From UBA8941 sp963780545 (GTDB lineage: Archaea > Thermoproteota > Bathyarchaeia > TCS64): DNA of 64,000 nucleotides. Below, piece after piece: positions 59,191-64,000 of this stretch. Numbering within the stretch: position 1 is the first letter of the stretch; every line of letters starts with the position of its first letter. A program made the translations under genes and the position numbers. The notes beneath the pieces were generated by a model. The model saw only the letters and a program-made list of their open reading frames with translations, ran no database searches and was not told the DNA's origin. The stretch is from contig CAWACK010000008.1 of assembly GCA_963780545.1 (NCBI GenBank), positions 248,001 to 312,000 on the forward strand, written 5' to 3'.

Positions 59191-60609
59191 GTGATACGAT
59201 CCTTGCCGTTGCCCGATCCCTGGAGCCAGATGAGGGTAAGCATTCTCGCCGAGATCAAGCCCTCGAAGCGGGAGCACGAGGAAATCGCCGCGTTCATTGT
59301 GAAGCTGAAGAGCGGACTAGGCAAAGCACTTCAAGAAGGTGGGGTCGATGCGAACGTTGAAGTCCACGGTTCAGTGGCTCGGGATACCTGGCTCGTCGGG
59401 CAGAGAGACATCGATACATTCATCGTCCTTCGCCATGGGAAGGGACGAAGAGACCTCCTCAGAGTCAATGAGGTCGTTAAGGGTTTCGTTGGCGAGGGAT
59501 GGGTTGAAGCTTATGCTGAGCATCCCTACGTAAAGAAGGAGATGGGGGAATTCGAAGTCGAGTTTATCCCATGTTTTATAGCGGAGGCGGGGAAGAGGTT
59601 CACCTCTTCAACAGACCGCACCCCACTACACACGGGGTTCCTACTCCCCCGCCTCACGGATACGATGAGGGATGACATCAGGTTACTCAAGGCCTTCATG
59701 ATGGGGATCGGCGTCTACGGAGCTGAAATCAGGGTAGGCGGCTTCTCAGGTTACCTCTGCGAGCTTCTCGTCTTAGTCTTCGGATCTTTCGAAGGGGTAC
59801 AGCAGGAGGCTGCTTCCTGGGGTGAACCCGGTGTAATACGGTTCGAGGGAGATTCGGTCAAGGTGACGAATAAGAAATTTGATGAACCCCTCGTGGTCGT
59901 GGACCCTGTCGATGAGAATAGAAACGTAGCTTCTGCGGTATCCGAGACAGCGCTTTGGACGTTCGTTGCGGCGGCTCGCGCGTTCTCGGTTAAGCCAGAC
60001 AGGAAATTCTTCGTCCCAATGACTAGGACTATTTCAAAGGAGGAGCTTCTTTCTGGGTTGAAGAGCAGAGGTTCCGATGTCCTATTCGTGGTGGTACCCG
60101 ATGGCGAACCACCTGTTCCGGATACGCTCTGGGGGCAACTCCATAGGGCAGAGAAGGCTCTGGGAAGGACTCTTTCGGAAAAGGGTTTCAGGGTCTTGAG
60201 ATCAGCCACATGGAGCGACGAAGCTAAGAGGCACATCTTCGTCTACGAACTCGAGTCTATTGTCCTCTCACCGGTGATCAGGAAGGTCGGCCCCCCTGTG
60301 CGTCTAGTAAGGGACAGCGAGAACTTCATTGAGACCTATCGGAGGTCTATGGATAAGGTAAGCGGCCCAGGGATAGAAGGAGGAAAATGGTGGGTGGAAG
60401 TCAGGAGGAGGAATACGTTCTCGCGCAGTTACCTCAGAGAAATCCTCGGTGCTGATTGTGAAGAGTCAGGTGTTCCGAATCGGCTTGCTGACCTACTGAG
60501 GGTGGACGGATTAGTTTTAGTAAACGAGGAAATCGATGAGCAGCTTGATGGAGGATTCCCCCTATTTCTGGATGGCTTTCTCAGGGGCAGGCCTGATTGG
60601 CTTGAGTGA
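59191..60609 (+). CDS. cca: CCA-adding tRNA nucleotidyltransferase (archaeal class I)
   Basis: It builds or repairs the CCA end of tRNAs. The 472-residue enzyme has the nucleotidyltransferase motif HGSVARDTWLVGQRDIDTFIVL, with catalytic aspartates in DID, then VEFIPCFIAE and the archaeal KAFMMGIGVYGAEIRVGGFSGYL segment. The start is GTG. The tRNAs in this window already encode CCA, so the enzyme would mainly repair ends. Confidence 0.92.
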   Translation: MIRSLPLPDPWSQMRVSILAEIKPSKREHEEIAAFIVKLKSGLGKALQEGGVDANVEVHGSVARDTWLVGQRDIDTFIVLRHGKGRRDLLRVNEVVKGFVGEGWVEAYAEHPYVKKEMGEFEVEFIPCFIAEAGKRFTSSTDRTPLHTGFLLPRLTDTMRDDIRLLKAFMMGIGVYGAEIRVGGFSGYLCELLVLVFGSFEGVQQEAASWGEPGVIRFEGDSVKVTNKKFDEPLVVVDPVDENRNVASAVSETALWTFVAAARAFSVKPDRKFFVPMTRTISKEELLSGLKSRGSDVLFVVVPDGEPPVPDTLWGQLHRAEKALGRTLSEKGFRVLRSATWSDEAKRHIFVYELESIVLSPVIRKVGPPVRLVRDSENFIETYRRSMDKVSGPGIEGGKWWVEVRRRNTFSRSYLREILGADCEESGVPNRLADLLRVDGLVLVNEEIDEQLDGGFPLFLDGFLRGRPDWLE

Positions 60610-61357
60610 TCGCATTCCCATCGATGCCTTAGTGGGGATGAAAGCGGCGCGCCTAATCTGTTGGCCGGAGGCTACAATGGAGGTAGTCGCTGAGAGAGTT
60701 AAGGAGCTAAGAGGGATAGGCGTTCACGCAATAATTCTCACGGGGAGACATAGGGTCGCTGAGATGCGGGTCCTTGGAAAGGGGCACACTGGCCTCGTCC
60801 TCGCTGCTGAGACGCAGGATGGGCTTCTCGCTCTGAAGGCGAGGCGGGTTGACGCAGATAGACCATCAATGGCCGAGGAGGCAAGACTACTGTCGGCTGC
60901 AAACGTGGTCGGTGTGGGGCCGAGGTTGCATAGTTGGAGTATGAACTTCCTCCTGATGGAGTTCACTGAAGGAATCTACCTTAGCGAATGGATACGGGAG
61001 CTTACCCCCGAAAACGGAGGCGAGCTTAAACACGTCCTGGCCGAGGTGATGGATCAGGCGAGACGTCTAGATGTAGCTCATATTGATCATGGCGAGCTTG
61101 TCAGGCTTCGAAGACACATCATCCTGAGCCATGAGGGGCCGGTGATAATCGACTTCGAGTCGGCTAGCACAACGAGGAGGCCAGCGAATGTCACGACAGT
61201 CGTTCAGTCACTCTTTCTAAACACGAAAGCTAGCACCGTCATCGAGGGACTGATTGGGCTTCCGGATAGAGAGGAACTCATGCTGGCGCTAAGAGCCTAC
61301 AAGGTTGAAATGAGCGACGAGAAATACCTTAGTGTTCGTGCAGCTGCGAGGCTCTGA
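60602..61357 (+). CDS. predicted serine/threonine protein kinase (COG2112)
   Basis: A compact kinase-like fold: the glycine loop VLGKGHTGLVLAAET, an ALKARRVDAD lysine, and the catalytic region DVAHIDHGELVRLRRHIILSH followed by VIIDFESAS, as in archaeal COG2112 proteins. I take the TTG at 60602, which overlaps the cca stop by 8 nt (251 residues). An ATG at 60536 would overlap more. The upstream cca suggests a shared operon. Confidence 0.75.
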   Translation: MSDRIPIDALVGMKAARLICWPEATMEVVAERVKELRGIGVHAIILTGRHRVAEMRVLGKGHTGLVLAAETQDGLLALKARRVDADRPSMAEEARLLSAANVVGVGPRLHSWSMNFLLMEFTEGIYLSEWIRELTPENGGELKHVLAEVMDQARRLDVAHIDHGELVRLRRHIILSHEGPVIIDFESASTTRRPANVTTVVQSLFLNTKASTVIEGLIGLPDREELMLALRAYKVEMSDEKYLSVRAAARL

Positions 61358-61392
61358 ATCAAAAATGGTTGGAAAGAGATTTCCCAAAGTCA

Positions 61393-62601
61393 ATGTACCT
61401 TAAAATCATGGACTTCAAGAAGGTGGTCGGTCAAAGGATCGATGAGTGCAGATTGGATCTTATCGACGTCAGCACTAGGATCCACTCCGAGCCGGAGCTC
61501 GGCCATCAGGAGAGGAAGGCTTCGAGACTACTAAGCGATGCCCTAGGGAAGTATGGATACGATGTGAAGCTTGGGATCGCCGGGATGGAGACCGCCTTCG
61601 TCGCCAAGATCGGGAAGGGTATGCCCGTTGTGGGGATTCTCGCTGAATATGATTCGTTACCTGGAATAGGACATGCATGCGGCCACAACCTCATCGCGGC
61701 ATCCGCGCTCGGGGCAGCGGCGGGTCTCGCCGAGGTTGTCGGGGACATAGGGGGCACTATCGCCGTCTATGGAACCCCAGCCGAGGAGGGCGTGGTCCAG
61801 AATGCGGGTGGAAAGGTTGTGATGTTAGATGAGATAAAGAAGGCTGACGTGGCAATAATGGTCCACCCCTCGAATACCTGGGGGAGCTATGGGACTAGCA
61901 CCGCTCGGGAAAGCTTCCTAGTCGAGTTTTTCGGGAAGAGCAGCCACGCTGGAGGTGCCCCTGAGAAGGGAATAAACGCCCTCGAGGGAATCCTGCTGAC
62001 ATTTCAGGGTATAAACGCTCTCCGTCAACACATCGATAGGGATGTTCGCATCCATGGAATCATCAAACACGGGGGAGACAGCCCTAATGTGGTACCCAAC
62101 TACGCGAGCGCTCACCTCTACGTTAGGGCGCCGACGATGCCGAAGTTAGAGGAGTACTATGGCAAGGTTCTAAACATCGTCAAGGGGGCGGAACTCGCGA
62201 CAGGGGCCAAAAGTAAAGTGACCCGCGTAGCAAACACATACGCAAACTCGCTTCCTAGCAGAATCCTCTCGGGCATCTTCAGGGATAACGTGGCTCTGAC
62301 TGGCGTTGAGTATCCCAAGGAAGCTGAGCCAAAGATGGGTGGTGGAAGCACCGACTTCGGGAATGTCAGCCAGGAGATCCCCGCTTTGAGCGCTTACTTC
62401 AATATCGGACCCGTCGTGCTGCACAGCCCAGAGGGAACCTCCATGACGGCGACACCTGAAGCCCATGCAGCGATGATTAAGGCGTCGAAGGGACTCGCCT
62501 ACACCGCAATAGACCTTATCACGAAGCCGGAGTTATTAGAGGCGGCGAAGATGGAGCATAAGCAGCGTCTGGAGGAGCAGGGTAAAAATACAAGTCAATA
62601 A
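61393..62601 (+). CDS. M20D amidohydrolase (AbgB/AmhX type)
   Basis: A metal-dependent amide hydrolase of about 400 residues. It has STRIHSEPELGHQERKAS, LAEYDSLPGIGHACGHNLIAA (metal-binding HACGH), GTPAEEGVVQNAGGK (catalytic Glu) and FGKSSHAGGAPEKG, and it ends with the metal histidine segment PVVLHSPEGTSM. This is the branch with aminobenzoyl-glutamate hydrolases and acyl-amino-acid hydrolases. Start assignment among ATGs at 61393 and 61408 is uncertain. Confidence 0.85.
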   Translation: MYLKIMDFKKVVGQRIDECRLDLIDVSTRIHSEPELGHQERKASRLLSDALGKYGYDVKLGIAGMETAFVAKIGKGMPVVGILAEYDSLPGIGHACGHNLIAASALGAAAGLAEVVGDIGGTIAVYGTPAEEGVVQNAGGKVVMLDEIKKADVAIMVHPSNTWGSYGTSTARESFLVEFFGKSSHAGGAPEKGINALEGILLTFQGINALRQHIDRDVRIHGIIKHGGDSPNVVPNYASAHLYVRAPTMPKLEEYYGKVLNIVKGAELATGAKSKVTRVANTYANSLPSRILSGIFRDNVALTGVEYPKEAEPKMGGGSTDFGNVSQEIPALSAYFNIGPVVLHSPEGTSMTATPEAHAAMIKASKGLAYTAIDLITKPELLEAAKMEHKQRLEEQGKNTSQ

Positions 62602-62681
62602 CACCAATAGAGACCATATATTACACTAATTTGTGGGTTCGTAAGCTTTTTACTGTGGATGTTGTGTCTAGTGTTTGGCTT

Positions 62682-62758
62682 GGGATCGTGGTCTAGCTTG
62701 GTAAGATTCGTGCCTGGGGCGTACGAGTTCGTGAGTTCAAATCTCACCGATCCCACCA
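62682..62758 (+). tRNA. tRNA-Pro (anticodon GGG)
   Basis: Acceptor GGGATCG/CGATCCC, D arm GTCT/AGAT, anticodon stem CGTGC/GTACG with loop CTGGGGC (anticodon GGG), T arm GTGAG/CTCAC around TTCAAAT, discriminator A and encoded CCA. No intron. Confidence 0.94.
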
Positions 62759-63099
62759 AATTTTAGACTCTCCGACGAGTGGTATTCACCATTAAAATTA
62801 TTTCTGCTTTTTAGTTAGTTCTCTATTCCTCACTGAGCACTCGTGCATCTACCATCGAGAAGGCGAAAAAGAAGATCAGAAAAAATGAGTATGTTTGATG
62901 AGCATAGAAGAAACTCGATCAAGTATGCTTTTCCGAGGTGCGCAACGCTTGAAAAATTATAAAAGGTGGAGAAGCAGCTCTTACTATTCTAAAATAAAAA
63001 AAAATCGCGCGCGGTACATGCGCGTGCGCCAATGGGTTGGGCATCGAAATTTGCACGAAATGTTAATTACCCTGCAACCTCGTCCTCAAGTTGAAAACA
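62759..63099. other. intergenic region with promoter and GC hairpin
   Basis: A 340-nt gap. A strong TATA-like TTATAAAA lies at 62957-62964. About 45 nt downstream, after a run of A, is a GC-rich hairpin (GCGCGC, 7-nt loop, GCGCGT; about 63006-63024) within what would be a leader of roughly 110 nt for the QueG-like gene. A reading frame from 62895 is not convincing. Confidence 0.4.
62957..62964 (+). promoter_or_regulatory. TATA box upstream of the QueG-like gene
   Basis: TTATAAAA followed by GG matches a canonical archaeal TATA box. Transcription would start near 62987, leaving a long leader with a GC hairpin before the ATG at 63100. Confidence 0.45.
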
Positions 63100-63801
63100 A
63101 TGGCAAACCTCAAGGAAGAGCTACGCGCAGAAGCCTCAAAATACGGAATAGACCTCTTCGGAGTAGCCTCAGCGCAAGACCTCAGCGAAGCCCCCGCAGG
63201 CCACAGGCCAAACGACGTACTCCACGGAGCTAAGTCGATTATCATCCTCGGTTTGAAGATGCTCGACGCCCAGACCGACCTACTCCCACTAGAGGGAGAC
63301 ACCTCATCGAACTCGCCGAGGCAGGCCATGTTTGGCGGCCACAACGCCCTCCTATCCCAGAGGCTCGACGAGGCCGGATACTTCCTGTCGAGGCTCCTGG
63401 AGAAGAAGGGGTTCCGCGCCTATCACCAACTCTCGTCAACGGGAGGGATAGATGGAAGATACCTAACTGGCCTGATATCCCTAAAACACGCAGCCGCCAA
63501 AGCGGGACTGGGAACTATAGGGAGAAACAGCCTACTGATAACATCCCAGTATGGACCTAGAGTACGTCTCACAGGGATCATAACCGACGCCGAGATTGAA
63601 CCAGACAAAGCAAACACCAGCGATCCCTGCCAGGAGTGTGGAAGCTGCATCGAACAATGCCCAGTGGGGGCTCTCCAGAACCCAGACCCCGGTGAACCAT
63701 ACAAGATAAACAGGTTTGCTTGCAACCAATTCCTATCCACGAGGCCCACGTGCAGCATCTGCCTCAAGGTATGTCCGGTTGGGGATAAACGAGTAAGATG
63801 A
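63100..63801 (+). CDS. QueG-like iron-sulfur protein
   Basis: The 233-residue protein resembles epoxyqueuosine reductase QueG and its archaeal relatives: GIDLFGVASAQDL at the start, AKSIIILGLKM, GLGTIGRNSLLIT, and two 4Fe-4S motifs, CQECGSCIEQCPVGAL and CSICLKVCPVG. It is much shorter than QueG (about 380 residues) because it lacks the C-terminal HEAT-like part. True queuosine synthesis is not expected in archaea, so the substrate is unknown. The first third has A/C-rich codons. Confidence 0.75.
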   Translation: MANLKEELRAEASKYGIDLFGVASAQDLSEAPAGHRPNDVLHGAKSIIILGLKMLDAQTDLLPLEGDTSSNSPRQAMFGGHNALLSQRLDEAGYFLSRLLEKKGFRAYHQLSSTGGIDGRYLTGLISLKHAAAKAGLGTIGRNSLLITSQYGPRVRLTGIITDAEIEPDKANTSDPCQECGSCIEQCPVGALQNPDPGEPYKINRFACNQFLSTRPTCSICLKVCPVGDKRVR

Positions 63802-64000
63802 GACTTAATCCAAAGTGGATTTGGGTTAAGATTTTCAGAGTCAGGGCATAGAAGGAGGCGCGCGATTTAGATGAGGTTCTCAAAGCACGCCTTTAAATGA
63901 GAGAATTCAGCCCGACACTGAAGAAGGAAGATATTGAGTCAATGATTCTAACTGGATCAACAGCTCCCTACTTATCTATACACGACGCATAATGTTCTTT
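63802..64000. other. end of window, no gene recognised
   Basis: Two tiny overlapping frames (ATG 63871, 9 codons; ATG 63897, 31 codons) follow a GAAGGAGG, but neither product is recognisable. The window ends before any clear gene. Confidence 0.3.

Noticed and set aside
62895..63233. Plus-strand frame of 112 codons upstream of the QueG-like gene
   Set aside because: Its second half lies inside the QueG-like gene in another frame and is Arg/Pro/Ser-rich nonsense. The first half has no ribosome-binding site or recognisable motif.
63871..63992. Two tiny overlapping frames at the window end
   Set aside because: 9 and 31 codons with no recognisable sequence; the region is cut by the window edge.
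1..64000. CRISPR arrays, insertion sequences, transposases, integrases, rRNA genes
   Set aside because: No regularly spaced repeats, transposase motifs, terminal inverted repeats or rRNA sequence were seen anywhere in the window.

Overview
The window is archaeal chromosome. Ribosomal proteins L7Ae, S28e, L24e and S2, RpoN, the RNase P proteins Rpp30 and Pop5, an MCM helicase next to a GINS subunit, an archaeal-type mevalonate pathway ending in isopentenyl phosphate kinase, an intron-bearing tRNA-Tyr and a complete archaellum locus leave no doubt about the domain. Gene content (ThyX, AN1 zinc finger, archaellum, two-component kinases, an OST3/OSTC-like protein) fits a TACK/Bathyarchaeia-like lineage best. 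That placement is inference; an Asgard relative is not excluded.

Layout. Positions 1-7.4 kb hold the 5' end of a BshA-like glycosyltransferase, two DinB-like proteins, tRNA-Leu, GcvH/GcvT, the OST3/OSTC-like membrane protein, a beta-hydroxyacid dehydrogenase, tRNA-Tyr, MtnA and an Ogg2-type glycosylase. Positions 7.4-12.4 kb hold GINS-MCM, a class V aminotransferase and inositol-phosphate synthase. Positions 13-23.6 kb (minus strand) are the information-processing and lipid block: COG1325-rpp30-pop5, rpoN-rps2-MEMO-mvk-ipk-idi2, GGPP synthase, gltX, L7Ae-S28e-L24e and ndk. Positions 23.7-35.5 kb are mixed metabolism: tRNA-Arg, an M20 peptidase, an aldo/keto reductase-ferredoxin fusion, IorAB, an amidinotransferase, a tandem ThyX pair, ThiI, Hsp20 and a CBS-AlbA_2 protein.

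Positions 35.5-37 kb look decayed, with small remnants and a frameshifted flavin-binding protein. Positions 37-43 kb carry two multi-domain histidine kinases around a UbiA prenyltransferase. Positions 43-57.4 kb are the motility region: arlB1, arlB2, a small ORF, arlC/D, arlH, arlI, arlJ, a two-TM protein with a long tail, arlG, arlF, the signal peptidase arlK, a pseudo-receiver protein, two paralogous winged-helix proteins and a TrmB regulator. Positions 57.5-64 kb hold a DMT transporter, ThpR, CCA-adding enzyme, a COG2112 kinase, an M20D amidohydrolase, tRNA-Pro and a QueG-like ferredoxin protein.

The most striking observation is a set of reading-frame breaks. Six genes (iorA, a NimA-like gene, arlC/D, arlI, arlJ and the two-TM archaellum-region gene) are each restored to a plausible full length only by skipping one nucleotide, at eight sites in total, and every one is in the same (+1) direction. 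Six of the eight lie in 6 kb of the archaellum operon. Either this assembly has systematic one-base insertions there, or the genes are phase-variable, recently decayed or decoded by +1 frameshifting. Raw reads and related genomes would decide.
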